A stretch of DNA of 64,000 nucleotides from Zoogloeaceae bacterium (GCA_031277315.1 JAITMP010000020.1:1-64000); one strand, 5' to 3'; shown: positions 29,059 to 39,305, numbered from the stretch's first letter. Translations and numbers: made by a program. The notes: a model not told the origin generated them from the sequence alone.

Positions 29059-31019
29059 GTCGCGGCTCCTTGCGCGGCGGTTCCGCTCTTGTCCGCCACG
29101 GGTTTTTTCAGACGATAACGACGGTCGCTGAGGGCGAGCGCGCCGCCCAGCGCCATCAGCAGACAGCCGCCCCAGATCCAGTCGACGAAGGGCTTGTAAT
29201 ACACGCGCACGCTCCAGGCGCGCTCATCAATCGGCTCGCCGAGCGAGACGTACACATCGCGCAGGAAACTGGCGTCGATGGCCGCCTCGGTCATCGGCAT
29301 CTGCGAGGAGAAATAGGCGCGCTTTTCCGGGTACATGATCTTGATGGCCTTGCCGTCCCGCGACAGTTCCAGTTCGCCCACCGTAGCGCGGTAGTTCGGC
29401 CCCGTCTCGTCCCGCACGCCGATGAAACGGAAGGTGTAGCCGCCGACCGTCACCGTGTCGTCCGGCTCCATGCGCACGTCTTTCTCGGCTTCGTAGCCCT
29501 TCACCAGCGCGACGCCGATGACGAAAGCGGCGATGCCGAGATGGGCGAGGTGCATGCCCCACCAGCCGCGCGGTTGACTGAATGCGCCGCCCTGACTGCC
29601 GCGCAGGCGGGCGACGATGCCGATCACGCTGGCGCCGACGATCCAGGCTGCCAGCGCCAGACCGAGCGCCACCAGCCAGGACCAGCGGCCATAGACGAAG
29701 GGCACGGCGAGCGCGAACACCAGCGCCGCCAGCGCCGCCGGCCACAACTGCTTCGCCACGCCGCCGGCGCTGCCGTGCTTCCAGCGCATCAGCGGCCCCG
29801 GCGCCATCAGCAGCAGAACGGGCACCATCAGCGGCACGAAGACGGCCTCGAAGTAAGGCGGCCCGACGGAGAGCTTGCCCATGCCGAGCGCGTCGATGAA
29901 AAGCGGATAGAGCGTGCCGAGCAGCACCGAGCCGGCCGCCACCACCAGCAGCACGTTGTTCATCAGTAGCAGCGATTCGCGCGAGACGAGGCCGAACGCG
30001 CCGCCCAGCCCGACCTTCGGCGCGCGCAGGGCGAACAGGAACAGCGAACTGCCGATCACCAGCACGAGGAAGATCAGGATGAAGATGCCGCGGCGCGGGT
30101 CAGTGGCGAACGCATGCACCGAGGAGAGCACGCCGGAGCGGACCAGAAAGGTGCCGAGCAGCGAGAGCGAGAAGGCGGCGATGGCCAGCAGCACCGTCCA
30201 GTTCTTGAAGCTGCCGCGTTTTTCCGTCACCGCCAGCGAATGCACTAGCGCCGTGCCGACCAGCCAGGGCATGAAAGAGGCGTTTTCGACCGGGTCCCAG
30301 AACCACCAGCCGCCCCAGCCCAATTCGTAATATGCCCACCATGAGCCGAGCGCGATGCCGAGCGTGAGGAACACCCAGGCCGCCGTCGTCCAAGGGCGCG
30401 ACCAGCGCGCCCAGGCGGCGTCAAGCTGGCCGGAGAGCAGCGCCGCGATGGCGAAGGCGAAAGCCATCGAGAAGCCGACGTAGCCCATGTAGAGCATCGG
30501 CGGATGGAAGACCAGACCGGGGTCTTGCAGCAGGGGATTCAGGTCGCGCCCGTCTTCCGCCGCCGGCAGCAGCCGCTCGAAGGGGTTGGAGGTGAGCAGG
30601 ATGAAAAGCAGGAAGCCGGCGGCGACCAGCCCGAGCACGCCGAGCACGCGCGCCGTCATGGTGTCGGGCAGGCGGCGCGAGAGGAAGGAAGCCGCCGCCG
30701 TCCAGCCGGAGAGCATCAGAATCCACAGCAGCAGCGAACCTTCATGGCCGCCCCAGACGCCGGAGATGCGGTACATCAGCGGCAGGCGCGAGTTGGATTG
30801 CTGCGCTGTGTAGAGAACGGAAAAATCGTTGACGATGAATGCCCAGGTCAGGCAGCCGAAGCTGATGGCGACGAGCAGAAATTGCGCGCGCGCCGCCGGC
30901 CGCGCCAACGCGATCCACGGCAGATTGCCGCGCGCGGCGCCGATCAGCGGCAGGGTGCCCTGCGCCAGCGCGACGACGAGCGCCAGAATCAGGGCGAAGT
31001 GGCCGATTTCGGGAATCAT
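29055..31019 (-). CDS. ccmF: Cytochrome c haem lyase subunit CcmF
   Basis: The 654-residue protein has about fifteen membrane helices and the tryptophan-rich WWD motif ([20 protein letters not shown] near residue 230). CcmF with CcmH and CcmI attaches haem from CcmE to apocytochrome c. Length and motif fit the family. It overlaps ccmE and ccmG by ATGA-type junctions. Confidence 0.97.
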   Translation of the reverse strand: MIPEIGHFALILALVVALAQGTLPLIGAARGNLPWIALARPAARAQFLLVAISFGCLTWAFIVNDFSVLYTAQQSNSRLPLMYRISGVWGGHEGSLLLWILMLSGWTAAASFLSRRLPDTMTARVLGVLGLVAAGFLLFILLTSNPFERLLPAAEDGRDLNPLLQDPGLVFHPPMLYMGYVGFSMAFAFAIAALLSGQLDAAWARWSRPWTTAAWVFLTLGIALGSWWAYYELGWGGWWFWDPVENASFMPWLVGTALVHSLAVTEKRGSFKNWTVLLAIAAFSLSLLGTFLVRSGVLSSVHAFATDPRRGIFILIFLVLVIGSSLFLFALRAPKVGLGGAFGLVSRESLLLMNNVLLVVAAGSVLLGTLYPLFIDALGMGKLSVGPPYFEAVFVPLMVPVLLLMAPGPLMRWKHGSAGGVAKQLWPAALAALVFALAVPFVYGRWSWLVALGLALAAWIVGASVIGIVARLRGSQGGAFSQPRGWWGMHLAHLGIAAFVIGVALVKGYEAEKDVRMEPDDTVTVGGYTFRFIGVRDETGPNYRATVGELELSRDGKAIKIMYPEKRAYFSSQMPMTEAAIDASFLRDVYVSLGEPIDERAWSVRVYYKPFVDWIWGGCLLMALGGALALSDRRYRLKKPVADKSGTAAQGAAT

Positions 31020-31462
31020 GGCTGCACCGTCCGGGCGGCCTTGTGCGCCTCGTCGACTGCGTGCTGCGCTTCCGGCGGCATGTAATTTTCATCGTGCTTG
31101 GCCAGCACTTCGGTGGCGGTGAAATGGCCGTTCTCATCCAGCTTGCCTTGCGCGACGACGCCTTTTCCTTCGCGGAACAGGTCGGGCAGGATGCCGGAAT
31201 ACGCGACGGGGATGTCCTTTTCCGTGTCGGTGACGATGAACTGCACGGTGAGGCCGTCCGGCTGGCGCTTCAGGCTGCCGTCCCGCACCAGCCCGCCGAT
31301 GCGGAAGGCTTTGCCTTTCGGCGCCTCGCCCGCCGCCACCTGCGTCGGCGTGAAGAAGAACACCAGATTGCTCTGGAAGGCGTTGAGTACCAGCGCGGCG
31401 GCCAGTGCCAGCACGGCAAGCCCGCCGCCGATGAGGGCGAAGCGTTTATGTCTCGGTTTCAT
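31016..31462 (-). CDS. ccmE: Periplasmic haem chaperone CcmE
   Basis: The 148-residue protein has one N-terminal anchor and an OB-fold domain. The haem-binding histidine lies in [13 protein letters not shown] near residue 125. It carries haem from CcmC to CcmF. It overlaps ccmD by 17 bp. Confidence 0.96.
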   Translation of the reverse strand: MKPRHKRFALIGGGLAVLALAAALVLNAFQSNLVFFFTPTQVAAGEAPKGKAFRIGGLVRDGSLKRQPDGLTVQFIVTDTEKDIPVAYSGILPDLFREGKGVVAQGKLDENGHFTATEVLAKHDENYMPPEAQHAVDEAHKAARTVQP

Positions 31463-31634
31463 TTTCCTTGCGAGCGGCGATTTCCCGCTTCAGTTCGATA
31501 AGGGCTTTCTTTCGACGCGCGCGGGCGAGCAAGGGTTCAATCGCCATCAATGCCGCGCAGACGCCGAACGAACCCCAGACGTAGAGCGCATGACCGCCCA
31601 TGGCGAAAAACTCGGCGCTGCTGCCCCAGTTCAT
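31446..31634 (-). CDS. ccmD: Haem exporter accessory protein CcmD
   Basis: The 62-residue protein starts at ATG 31634 ([19 protein letters not shown]) and has one membrane helix followed by a charged cytoplasmic tail ([20 protein letters not shown]). This is the standard CcmD layout. The same frame runs open upstream only as a shadow of ccmC. It overlaps both ccmC and ccmE. Confidence 0.93.
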   Translation of the reverse strand: MNWGSSAEFFAMGGHALYVWGSFGVCAALMAIEPLLARARRKKALIELKREIAARKENETET

Positions 31635-32395
31635 GCCGCGTCCATCCTGCCGTTGATTTCCGGCAATGCTTCCACCCAGCCGGCGTGGCGCTCGCGCTCC
31701 AGAATGATGGCGCGCACGCGGATGAGCGAGACGGCGATCGAATACATCCAGAACGCCAGCGCCATCAGCAGCATGCCCCACAACATCGTCTGCGCCATCG
31801 ACGGCGAGCGGGTCAGGCTCACCGACGCGCCCTGATGCAGCGTGTTCCACCACTTCACCGAAAAATAAATGATCGGAATGTTGACCACGCCGACCAGCGC
31901 CAGCACCGCTCCCGCCTTGTCGGCGCGGCGCGAATCGTCGATGGCTGATTGCAGGGCGATGAAGCCGAGGTAGAGGAAGAACAGGATCAGTTCCGATGTC
32001 AGCCGCGCGTCCCACACCCACCAGGCGCCCCACATCGGCTTGCCCCACAGGGCGCCGGTCCAGAGCGAGAGAAAGGCCATCAACGCGCCGGTCGGCGCCA
32101 GGGCGGATGCCATCATGCCGGACAGCCGCGTGTTGAAGCCCAAGCCCAGCGCCGCCCAGAACGCCATCACGAGATAGATGAACATCGACATCCACGAAGC
32201 CGGCACGTGAATGAAAATGATGCGGTAGCCCTCGCCCTGCTGGGCGTCGGTGGGCGCGACGAAAAAGCTGATATACAGGCCGGCCAGCCCGAATGCCGCC
32301 GCCAGCGCCCAGAACCACGGAATCATCCGGCCCGCCAGCGGATAAAAAGTCTGCGGGGAAGCGAATTTGAACCAGTTGATGATGCGGTTGTTCAT
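31631..32395 (-). CDS. ccmC: Haem exporter protein CcmC
   Basis: The 254-residue protein has six membrane helices and the WWD-type motif (WGAWWVWDARLTSELILFF near residue 130). CcmC loads haem onto CcmE. Start ATG 32395 (MNNRIINWFKF) was chosen by family fit; the frame remains open 77 codons upstream without coding features. It is the first gene of the operon, so the ABC transporter genes ccmA and ccmB that normally precede it are absent here. Confidence 0.95.
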   Translation of the reverse strand: MNNRIINWFKFASPQTFYPLAGRMIPWFWALAAAFGLAGLYISFFVAPTDAQQGEGYRIIFIHVPASWMSMFIYLVMAFWAALGLGFNTRLSGMMASALAPTGALMAFLSLWTGALWGKPMWGAWWVWDARLTSELILFFLYLGFIALQSAIDDSRRADKAGAVLALVGVVNIPIIYFSVKWWNTLHQGASVSLTRSPSMAQTMLWGMLLMALAFWMYSIAVSLIRVRAIILERERHAGWVEALPEINGRMDAA

Positions 32396-32682
32396 GTAGT
32401 GAGTGCGATTTCCAAGACCCGTGCGGCCCTGCGGCCCGTGCCGCGCAAGCGCGCGCTGGAGACGTTCAAATGCCGCTCCCGCGCCGCTTCCCAAGGGGCG
32501 CCAATCAAGGGGCGCCAATTCTATCAGTTTCGTAACCGGCGCGCCGGGAAGCGGCACGCTTAAAACCCCGGCGCTGCATAGGGAAAATGGCCCGAAAAGG
32601 AAGCCCGAGCCGGCCTTAAGGCGCATTTAAGCCCCTGCCGTGATAGTGCGGCCTGTTCAAATCCATTCACGGGAGCCTGTCA
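32396..32682. promoter_or_regulatory. Divergent intergenic region, ccmC and dihaem cytochrome
   Basis: This 287-bp GC-rich gap separates the divergent ccmC and dihaem cytochrome genes and must contain both promoters. It has a tandem GGGGCGCCAAT duplication (about 32492-32520). I see no clear FNR box, riboswitch or terminator in it. Confidence 0.4.
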
Positions 32683-33168
32683 ATGCAACGCCTTCTTCTC
32701 ATTCTGTTTGCCGCCTGCGGAGTTGCCCGCGCCGACACGATCGCCGTTCCCGCCGACGCGCCGCCCGTCTACATGAAAGAATGCGGGGAATGCCATGTCG
32801 CCTATCCGCCGCAGCTGCTCGACGCCGGAGACTGGAAAAACGTCATGGATAATCTGCACGCGCATTACGGCGACAATGCCGTGATCGGCGAGCAGGCGCG
32901 GCAGGAAATCACCGATTTCCTTACCCGCAACGCGGATTCAAACGGCTATTCAGCCGGCGCGAACTCGATGCGCTCGCCGCTGCCGAAGCTGACCAGAACC
33001 GGCTGGTTCCGGCATGCGCACATCAAAATCACCAACACCCTCTGGACCGGCAATCAGGTCCGCAGCCGCAGCAACTGCGGCGCCTGCCACATGCGCGCCG
33101 AGCAAGGCAGCTTTCAGGAAAACGAAATCCGCATGCCGGGCGACCCGCGCCGCGAGCGCGGGGAGTAA
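32683..33168 (+). CDS. Dihaem cytochrome c family protein (DHC type)
   Basis: The 161-residue exported protein has a signal peptide (MQRLLLILFAACGVARA) and two haem motifs, CGECH near residue 35 and CGACH near residue 132, in the arrangement of the DHC family (ECGECHVAYPPQLL and NCGACHMRAEQG). Members are often found near cytochrome b561 or tetrahaem proteins. No such partner is adjacent here. GGGAGCC precedes the ATG. Confidence 0.88.
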   Translation: MQRLLLILFAACGVARADTIAVPADAPPVYMKECGECHVAYPPQLLDAGDWKNVMDNLHAHYGDNAVIGEQARQEITDFLTRNADSNGYSAGANSMRSPLPKLTRTGWFRHAHIKITNTLWTGNQVRSRSNCGACHMRAEQGSFQENEIRMPGDPRRERGE

Positions 33169-33179
33169 GCGCCGATCGG

Positions 33180-33641
33180 TTACTTCAGGTTGCCGATTTC
33201 TTTTTTCAGGGCTTCGATGTTGCGTGTGTGTAGTTCCACGCGGTCTTTGTAGGGCTGGAGGCGATCCAGCACGCGCTGATAGTTCTGCTCGTTGCCGTTG
33301 CGGATGGCCTCCTGTTCGGCGAGTTCTTTTTCCGCCTGGGCGAGGCCCTTTTGCTCGGTGTCCAGTTCCTGTTCGAGAATCTTGCGCCGGTCGTTGTCGC
33401 GTGTTTTCTGGGTGTCTTTATCGACTTTGGGGAAGTCGGCGGGCGGCGGCGTGGCGCGGCCGGGCACGGTGGAGACGCGCTGGTCGTTGCTCAGCACCGC
33501 GCATTTCGATTTCGCGGCGGGCTTGGCGTTGGTGTACGTGACATGCCCGTCTTCGTCCACGCACTTGTAGACTTCCGCCCAGGCCGGCGCGACGGCCAGC
33601 AGGCCGATTCCGATTGCGATGAGTTTTCCCCGACTGTTCAT
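33180..33641 (-). CDS. DUF4124-domain exported protein
   Basis: The 153-residue protein has a signal peptide (to about residue 22), a DUF4124 module (EVYKCVDEDGHVTYTNAKP) and a long charged coiled coil over the second half. DUF4124 proteins are common in Proteobacteria and their function is unknown. It is a single gene between the dihaem cytochrome and glnA. Confidence 0.85.
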   Translation of the reverse strand: MNSRGKLIAIGIGLLAVAPAWAEVYKCVDEDGHVTYTNAKPAAKSKCAVLSNDQRVSTVPGRATPPPADFPKVDKDTQKTRDNDRRKILEQELDTEQKGLAQAEKELAEQEAIRNGNEQNYQRVLDRLQPYKDRVELHTRNIEALKKEIGNLK

Positions 33642-33713
33642 GGTGTCTTGCCGTGAAAAAAGAATCCGGCCCCAGTGTATGCAAAATGCGACATTTTCAC
33701 AAATTGCCGCGGT

Positions 33714-35123
33714 TCAAAGAGAGTAATACATCTCGTATTCGAGCGGATGGGTGGTCATGCGCAGGCGCATGACTTCTTCCGCTTTCAGTTCGATGTAGGC
33801 GTCGAGCATTTCGTTGGAGAAAACGCCGCCGCGAGTCAGAAACTCACGGTCCCGGTCGAGGTGTTCGAGGGCTTCGGCCAGCGAGGCGCAAACGGTCGGA
33901 ACTTTGGCGTCTTCTTCCGGCGGCAGGTCGTAGAGGTTTTTGTCGGCCGGGTCGCCCGGATGAATCTTGTTCTGCACGCCGTCCAGTCCGGCCATCATCA
34001 GGGCGGCGAACGCCAGATAGGGGTTGGCAGTCGGGTCCGGGAAGCGCACTTCGACGCGGCGCGCCTTGTCGCTTTGCACATAGGGAATGCGGATCGAGGC
34101 GGAGCGGTTGCGCGCGGAGTAGGCGAGCTTGACCGGCGCTTCAAAGCCCGGCACCAGACGCTTGTAGGAATTGGTGGCGGGATTGGTGATGGCGTTGAGC
34201 GCGCGCGCGTGCCGGATGATGCCGCCGATGTAGTAAAGGGCGAATTCGGACAGGCCGGCGTAGCCGTTGCCGGCGAACAGGTTTTTGCCGCCTTTCCAGA
34301 TTGATTGATGGACGTGCATGCCGGAGCCGTTGTCGCCGACGATGGGCTTCGGCATGAAGGTCGCCGTCTTGCCGTAGCGGTGCGCCACGTTATGCACGAT
34401 GTATTTCAACACCTGCGTCCAGTCGGCGCGGCGCACCAGCGTGCTGAAGCGGGTGCCGATTTCGCACTGACCGGCGGTGGCCGCCTCGTGGTGGTGCGTT
34501 TCGACGTCGATGCCGCACTGTTCCAGCGCCAGACACATGGCGGCGCGCACGTCGTTCAAGCTGTCGACCGGCGGCACCGGCACGTAGCCGCCCTTGACGG
34601 CGGGACGGTGGCCGATGTTGCCGCCCTCGAACGGCTCGGCGGAAGCCCAGGCCGCTTCTTCAGAGAACACCTTGCAGTAAGCGCCGGACATATCCACTTT
34701 CCACTCGACGGAATCGAAAATGAAAAATTCCGGCTCGGGGCCGAAGTAGGCGATGTCGCCCAGCCCGGTGGATTTCAGATACGCCTCGGCGCGCTTGGCG
34801 ATCGAACGCGGGTCGCGGTCATAGCCCTTGCCGTCGGTCGGCTCGACGACATCGCAGGAGAGCACCAGCGTCGTCTCGTCCATGAAGGGGTCGATGTAGG
34901 CGGTGGCCGGGTCCGGCACCAGCAGCATGTCGGAAGCCTGAATGCCTTTCCAGCCGGCGATGGACGAGCCGTCGAAAGCGTGGCCCGATTCAAACTGCTC
35001 GATGCTGAAATGCTTTACCGGCACGCCGACGTGGTGTTCCTTGCCGCGGGTATCCGTGAAGCGGAAGTCGACGAATTTGACTTCCCTGTCCGTAATCAGC
35101 TCAAGCACGTCTTGGGGGGACAT
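33714..35123 (-). CDS. glnA: Glutamine synthetase type I
   Basis: The 469-residue enzyme makes glutamine from glutamate, ammonia and ATP. Length is exactly that of the E. coli-type dodecameric enzyme. The adenylylation-site segment [10 protein letters not shown] is present near residue 400, so activity is probably controlled by GlnE. Other signatures are [12 protein letters not shown] and [19 protein letters not shown]. Start ATG 35123 has AGGAGA upstream; the open frame before it is not coding. Confidence 0.97.
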   Translation of the reverse strand: MSPQDVLELITDREVKFVDFRFTDTRGKEHHVGVPVKHFSIEQFESGHAFDGSSIAGWKGIQASDMLLVPDPATAYIDPFMDETTLVLSCDVVEPTDGKGYDRDPRSIAKRAEAYLKSTGLGDIAYFGPEPEFFIFDSVEWKVDMSGAYCKVFSEEAAWASAEPFEGGNIGHRPAVKGGYVPVPPVDSLNDVRAAMCLALEQCGIDVETHHHEAATAGQCEIGTRFSTLVRRADWTQVLKYIVHNVAHRYGKTATFMPKPIVGDNGSGMHVHQSIWKGGKNLFAGNGYAGLSEFALYYIGGIIRHARALNAITNPATNSYKRLVPGFEAPVKLAYSARNRSASIRIPYVQSDKARRVEVRFPDPTANPYLAFAALMMAGLDGVQNKIHPGDPADKNLYDLPPEEDAKVPTVCASLAEALEHLDRDREFLTRGGVFSNEMLDAYIELKAEEVMRLRMTTHPLEYEMYYSL

Positions 35124-35232
35124 CACACTCTCCTGACAATTTGAATTCGAGGCCGCAGAAAAAGAGGGGCAACAAAGGGAAGGCACAAAGGGAAGGCAAA
35201 GGGAAAGCCAAATTGTGACACGAAGCCCCGCT

Positions 35233-36474
35233 TCATGCCGGCCCGTGTTGTCCGGGGGGCGTGGCGGCAACCGGCGCGGCGCGGAAATTGAGTGAAACGC
35301 TGCGGAACAAGCCGTCTTCCGCCAGCCGCGCGGCGATGGATTCGCGCAAACGCGCCACCCGCGCCGCATCGCGGCCGGCATCCAGCGGCAGAAACACCTC
35401 CGCCTCGACCCGGCTGCCCAGATAATGCAGCACGGTTTTTTCGACGACCGCCGCTTCCTCGCCGAGCAGCGTCTGCAAACGCGCCATCAGCACGTCGCGG
35501 TCGGGCAACTCGGGCAGATCAGTCAATGCGGGGCGGCGGCTCGCGGGCGCCTGATCTTCCTCGACATCAATGTGCACCAGCACGTCCGACACCTCGGGAT
35601 AGGCATCCAGCACGCGCTGACGGGCGCGCTCGCCGAGGCGGTGGCCTTCGGACACGCTGATGCGCGGATCAACCCGCACATGCGCCTCCACCAGCGCCTG
35701 ATGCGCCATGCGCCGCGTGCGCAATTCGTGCAGGCCCAGCACGCCCGGCGTCTCCAGCAGCGTGCGCTGGATGGCGGCCACTTTTTCCTTGTCGAGGCCG
35801 GTGTCGATCAACTCTTGCAGGGAATCCCAGGCCAGCCGGAGGCCCATGCGCAGAATCATGAAACCCATGATCGCCGCCGCCAGCAGATCGAGAAACGCCC
35901 AGCCCATGAGCGCGCCGCCGATGCCGACCACCACCACCAGCGCTGAAGCGGCGTCGGCGCGCGTATGCCAGGCGTTCGCCGTCAGCATCGCCGAGCGCAA
36001 GCGTTCGGCCACCCGCAGCAGATATCTGAACAGGATTTCCTTCGATGCCGCCGTAAAGAGCGCCACCCACAGCGCCAGCAGTTCCACCGGCGGCAGTTCC
36101 GCCACCGCCTGCAAGCGCAGTGTCGCCTGCCACAAGATGCCGAAGCCGATCAGCGCCAGCGAAGCGCCCAGAATCAACGTCGCCGCCGTCTCGACGCGGG
36201 CGTGTCCGTAAGGATGCTCATGGTCAGCCGGATGGCTGCTCTTGCGATTTGCATAGAGCACAAGAAAATCCGACAGCAGATCGGAAAACGAATGCAGGCC
36301 GTGGGCGATCAGGGATTGCGAATGCGCCAGCCAGCCGGCGATCAACTGGGCAACCGTCAGCGCCAGATTCAGCGCCGCCGAAACCCAAGTCGCCCGCTTC
36401 GCCTCGCGGTGACGCTGCGAATCGGCGGGCGGGACGGGCGGACGCTGCTGCGGGCGATGCGTTTCGACGGGCAT
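35233..36474 (-). CDS. Cation diffusion facilitator family transporter
   Basis: The 413-residue protein has about six membrane helices (residues 25-215). Metal-site residues are visible in helix 2 (HSFSDLLSD) and helix 5 (HTRADAASA), as in zinc/iron/manganese CDF exporters. The cytoplasmic ferredoxin-like domain follows, and about 110 further residues extend the C-terminus beyond the usual CDF length. The HxxxD pairs fit iron or zinc/manganese export; the substrate is not certain. Confidence 0.9.
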   Translation of the reverse strand: MPVETHRPQQRPPVPPADSQRHREAKRATWVSAALNLALTVAQLIAGWLAHSQSLIAHGLHSFSDLLSDFLVLYANRKSSHPADHEHPYGHARVETAATLILGASLALIGFGILWQATLRLQAVAELPPVELLALWVALFTAASKEILFRYLLRVAERLRSAMLTANAWHTRADAASALVVVVGIGGALMGWAFLDLLAAAIMGFMILRMGLRLAWDSLQELIDTGLDKEKVAAIQRTLLETPGVLGLHELRTRRMAHQALVEAHVRVDPRISVSEGHRLGERARQRVLDAYPEVSDVLVHIDVEEDQAPASRRPALTDLPELPDRDVLMARLQTLLGEEAAVVEKTVLHYLGSRVEAEVFLPLDAGRDAARVARLRESIAARLAEDGLFRSVSLNFRAAPVAATPPGQHGPA

Positions 36475-36632
36475 GGATGCCTTGCTCAGACGTGGCCCGC
36501 TATTCTAATCGCCGTGGCGGCGATGAGGAAATACGGCGGCAGCAGCGCAGCCCGAAGCCGCTCCGTAACGCCCGCGCAAACGGGTTTATCCGCTTGCCTG
36601 AAAGCGTCCAAGCCCCTCGAACACTCGACCAA

Positions 36633-36718
36633 TTCTACTAATTATTAAATAAATTAGTAGAAACTGCCAAGTTAAATGGGTATACTAAAATCTACTAATT
36701 TCACACTAAATTGGTAGA
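36633..36718. promoter_or_regulatory. Double palindromic operator at the fic promoter
   Basis: Two inverted repeats share the half-site TCTACTAATT. The first, 36633-36662, has perfect 11-bp arms (TTCTACTAATT and AATTAGTAGAA) around 8 nt. The second, 36691-36718, has 11-bp arms with one mismatch. A -10-like TATACT (36681-36686) lies between them, and the second palindrome ends 3 bp before the fic ATG. The layout suggests tight repression, most simply autoregulation by the Fic protein's C-terminal DNA-binding-type region. Confidence 0.7.
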
Positions 36719-36721
36719 ACC

Positions 36722-38071
36722 ATGAAGATCCCGGACAAAGTGCCCACCATTGGCGAAGCGATAGGCAACCTTCCCCCGGATAGGGTGCCTATTATTTTTC
36801 AACATGCCACAACGCCGCTGCCATATGGCCGATATTTGCATTGGCATGATCTGAAATACAGGACGCCACCCGATGGATTGACACGGGAAGAATGGTGGGC
36901 GGCAATATTGCTTGCGAGAGCCAGCGGCCTCCAACGGCTCCCACTACTCGATAAGCAGGGAAATTCTTTCCAGTTTTCAACGCCCAGCCCCGTGTTAATC
37001 GACCTGCACCGTATTGATCGGGAGGCGGCGGGACAACTTCATTCCATGGCGGGAAGCGCCATGGAGGTCGATAAAAATTCTCAAAGATATCTACTCAGTT
37101 CGCTTATCGAGGAAGCCATTACATCCAGCCAGCTTGAGGGCGCGTCGACCACAAGGCAAGTTGCAGCGGCAATGCTGCAAACCGGACGCAAGCCCAGGAA
37201 CCACAGCGAAACAATGATATTTAACAACTACCGGACAATGGAGTATCTGCGGTCGTTAAAAAAAGAAAACCTCACACCCAATCTTGTTCTGGAGTTGCAC
37301 AGGATGCTGACCCAAGACACCTTGGAAAATCCTGAGGATGCCGGACGGCTGCGTCAAGACAATGAAATACACATCATGCATCCCGGAACAGAAACGACGC
37401 TGCATATCCCGTCTGACTATAAAGAGCTTCCGGAACGGCTCGAACGGCTTTGCAAATTTGCAAACATGGACGAGACGGATTCACCTTTTGTTCATCCAGT
37501 ACTCCGGGCAATCCTGCTGCATTTCATGATTGGATATGACCACCCATTCGTGGATGGGAATGGCCGTACCGCCAGGGCGCTCTTTTATTGGTCCTTGGCA
37601 AGAAGCGGTTATTGGCTGATGGAGTACACATCAATCAGCCATTTCCTGAGAAAAGCGCCGGCTCAATACATGAAAGCCTACCTGTACACTGAGACGGACG
37701 GGAACGATACCACTTACTTTTTGCTGCACCAGTTACGCACAATCAGGCGATCCATTACCGCGTTGCATGAATATATTGATAGAACACTAAGGGAGCAAAA
37801 AGAAACCCAACAACTGCTCGCCGCCTCGCCCAAGCTCAGGACAGCGTTTAATCACCGGCAGGTTTCGTTGCTGACACACGCCCTGAAACATCCCCAAGCC
37901 AGCTACCGCGTGGATGCGCATCAACGCTCTCACAATGTCGTCTATCAGACCGCCAGAAGTGATTTGCTTCAATTACATGAATTGGGGCTGCTTGAGAAAG
38001 GGAAGCAAGGGAATGCGTATGTTTTCTTCGTGCCGGAGGACTTGCGTGAGCGGCTATCTGTATTAGCCTAG
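36722..38071 (+). CDS. Fic-domain AMPylator-type protein with C-terminal winged-helix-like region
   Basis: The 449-residue protein has an N-terminal extension, an inhibitory-helix motif of the S-x-x-x-E-G type (SSQLEG at 135-140), the complete Fic catalytic motif HPFVDGNGRTAR at 274-285, and a C-terminal part resembling a winged helix (residues 375-449, with YRVDAHQRSHNVVYQTARSDLLQLHELGLL). Fic enzymes usually transfer AMP to target hydroxyls; the inhibitory Glu139 should hold it inactive. It lies at the edge of the accessory island and is preceded by two palindromes. Confidence 0.93.
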   Translation: MKIPDKVPTIGEAIGNLPPDRVPIIFQHATTPLPYGRYLHWHDLKYRTPPDGLTREEWWAAILLARASGLQRLPLLDKQGNSFQFSTPSPVLIDLHRIDREAAGQLHSMAGSAMEVDKNSQRYLLSSLIEEAITSSQLEGASTTRQVAAAMLQTGRKPRNHSETMIFNNYRTMEYLRSLKKENLTPNLVLELHRMLTQDTLENPEDAGRLRQDNEIHIMHPGTETTLHIPSDYKELPERLERLCKFANMDETDSPFVHPVLRAILLHFMIGYDHPFVDGNGRTARALFYWSLARSGYWLMEYTSISHFLRKAPAQYMKAYLYTETDGNDTTYFLLHQLRTIRRSITALHEYIDRTLREQKETQQLLAASPKLRTAFNHRQVSLLTHALKHPQASYRVDAHQRSHNVVYQTARSDLLQLHELGLLEKGKQGNAYVFFVPEDLRERLSVLA

Positions 38072-38074
38072 TGA

Positions 38075-38244
38075 TGGAGGCGCAACGACACCGAGATTGC
38101 CGCACGCTCGGTTGATCTGCCGGGAACGTTTCACGAAGACCCAACGGGCAGAATGATTGTTGCGACGGCGGGAAGTTTGCGTTGCCGGTGGTGACGGAAA
38201 ATAAGAAGATTCGCAGTTATGCGAAGGTGAGGACGGTTTGGTGA
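38075..38244 (+). pseudogene. Remnant of a VapC-type PIN-domain toxin
   Basis: The DNA encodes the C-terminal end of a PIN-domain toxin in two frames: DTEIAARSVDLPGTFHEDP then GRMIVAT in one frame, and KFALPVVTENKKIRSYAKV then RTVW and a stop in the next. A one-base deletion near 38168-38172 explains the shift. The N-terminal two thirds, with the first catalytic acids, and the antitoxin gene are missing. This is a decayed VapBC locus. Confidence 0.75.
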
Positions 38245-38372
38245 AAGGGGTGCAGCTTGAATTTGAAGCTGATCCTAATAATTCACGCGGCTTCAAAAAT
38301 CAATCGACGCTGCCCCTATGGATTCATGCTGACTCCATAATTCCCTAGGGTTTCTTGGGTACATGTCCCAGA

Positions 38373-38948
38373 TTATGTCTGAGTACTGCTGAACTGGCGA
38401 TCAACGCCAGTCATAGAGTTGCGGTATTTCAGCAAGCGTCGGCTGACGCAATATTCACGCGCAGCTTCTTCATCAGTCAACCTACGCTGTTTGATGGAAA
38501 CGAGGGCTTCACGTGGTAAAAGCAAGCAGCCAGATAGCCAATTAGCTTCCTCTTCCTGCTGCTTCTCGTAGTCGCTGAGAAGGAGGATACCATCGGTACT
38601 TCGCCCGGCACCCTTGGATTCATGGCCGCGAATAAGATGTGCAAGCTCATGCGCCAAATCGCTAGCTTGACGACCTTCGCTATGCGAAGTATTCAGAATG
38701 ACGGCAATCCTGCTAGCGGCAACGACCGTCACTGCAGACCAGTCACTACGTGAATTGGGATCATTACGTAGAAGAATGGCCTGCGTTTCTGTGCTGAGAC
38801 CCGGCAAACTGTTTGGTGACCAGACACGAATACCAAGATGCTCGGCTAGCGCACACATATCCAGCGCACCGCTCACATTAAGCCCCAAGTCCTTTCGTAT
38901 GCTTGTGGAATATTTCTCACACCATGCCTTAAAACCACGCTCGAACAC
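38373..38948 (-). CDS. ImmA/IrrE family zinc metallopeptidase
   Basis: The 191-residue protein carries the zinc-protease motif HELAH at residues 100-104 with a downstream EEEANWLSG segment that supplies the third ligand glutamate. It starts with GTG just after the XRE stop codon (one base between), so it is co-translated with the repressor. ImmA/IrrE proteases cleave their partner XRE repressors upon a signal, as in ICEBs1 ImmA-ImmR and IrrE-DdrO. Here it probably inactivates the adjacent XRE protein and so induces the divergent ubiquitin-like operon (inference). Confidence 0.92.
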   Translation of the reverse strand: MFERGFKAWCEKYSTSIRKDLGLNVSGALDMCALAEHLGIRVWSPNSLPGLSTETQAILLRNDPNSRSDWSAVTVVAASRIAVILNTSHSEGRQASDLAHELAHLIRGHESKGAGRSTDGILLLSDYEKQQEEEANWLSGCLLLPREALVSIKQRRLTDEEAAREYCVSRRLLKYRNSMTGVDRQFSSTQT

Positions 38949-38949
38949 A

Positions 38950-39297
38950 TCAACCTTCTAATTCTTCTTGGAGCAATTTCCGTTGCGCAGCAAGAATCAA
39001 CTCGCTCAACGCTCTAGCGCTGTCCTCTGCAATGGCAGAATCTTTCTTGAAGTGGACGCGGGCCATGGGAGTGACCACGGTGTTAGAAGCAAACGATGTA
39101 TCCAAAAAAAGCGCTGGGTCTTCTCCCAACCACCGACAGATTTTTCCAAAGGTATCCAAGTCTGGGATCTTGCCATTCTCGACTCTGGACAGAGTCGCCG
39201 GGCTTATCCCAACCTGCCGCGCTGCCTCCCTGACACCCAGATCAGCTCTTTTTCTAGCGATCATTGATGATAACATATTGATTTTATTATTATTCAT
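38950..39297 (-). CDS. XRE-family HTH repressor paired with ImmA/IrrE protease
   Basis: The 115-residue protein has an XRE helix-turn-helix at residues 13-62 (REAARQVGISPATLSRVENG) and a helical C-terminus that could be the protease-sensitive dimer region. Start ATG 39297 (MNNNKINMLSS) gives the standard HTH position; the longer frame upstream overlaps the divergent promoter. It is transcribed away from the ubiquitin-like operon, and the shared 140-bp gap contains an inverted repeat and a promoter. Confidence 0.92.
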   Translation of the reverse strand: MNNNKINMLSSMIARKRADLGVREAARQVGISPATLSRVENGKIPDLDTFGKICRWLGEDPALFLDTSFASNTVVTPMARVHFKKDSAIAEDSARALSELILAAQRKLLQEELEG

Positions 39298-39305
39298 AAT
39301 TTTTC

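Noticed and set aside
33714-35381. glnA with an 86-residue N-terminal extension
   Set aside because: The standard 469-residue enzyme begins at 35123 with a good ribosome-binding sequence.
36633-36718. Insertion-sequence terminal repeats or an att site at the island edge
   Set aside because: The palindromes are short, bracket a promoter and have no matching copy near 45 kb; an operator is a simpler reading.
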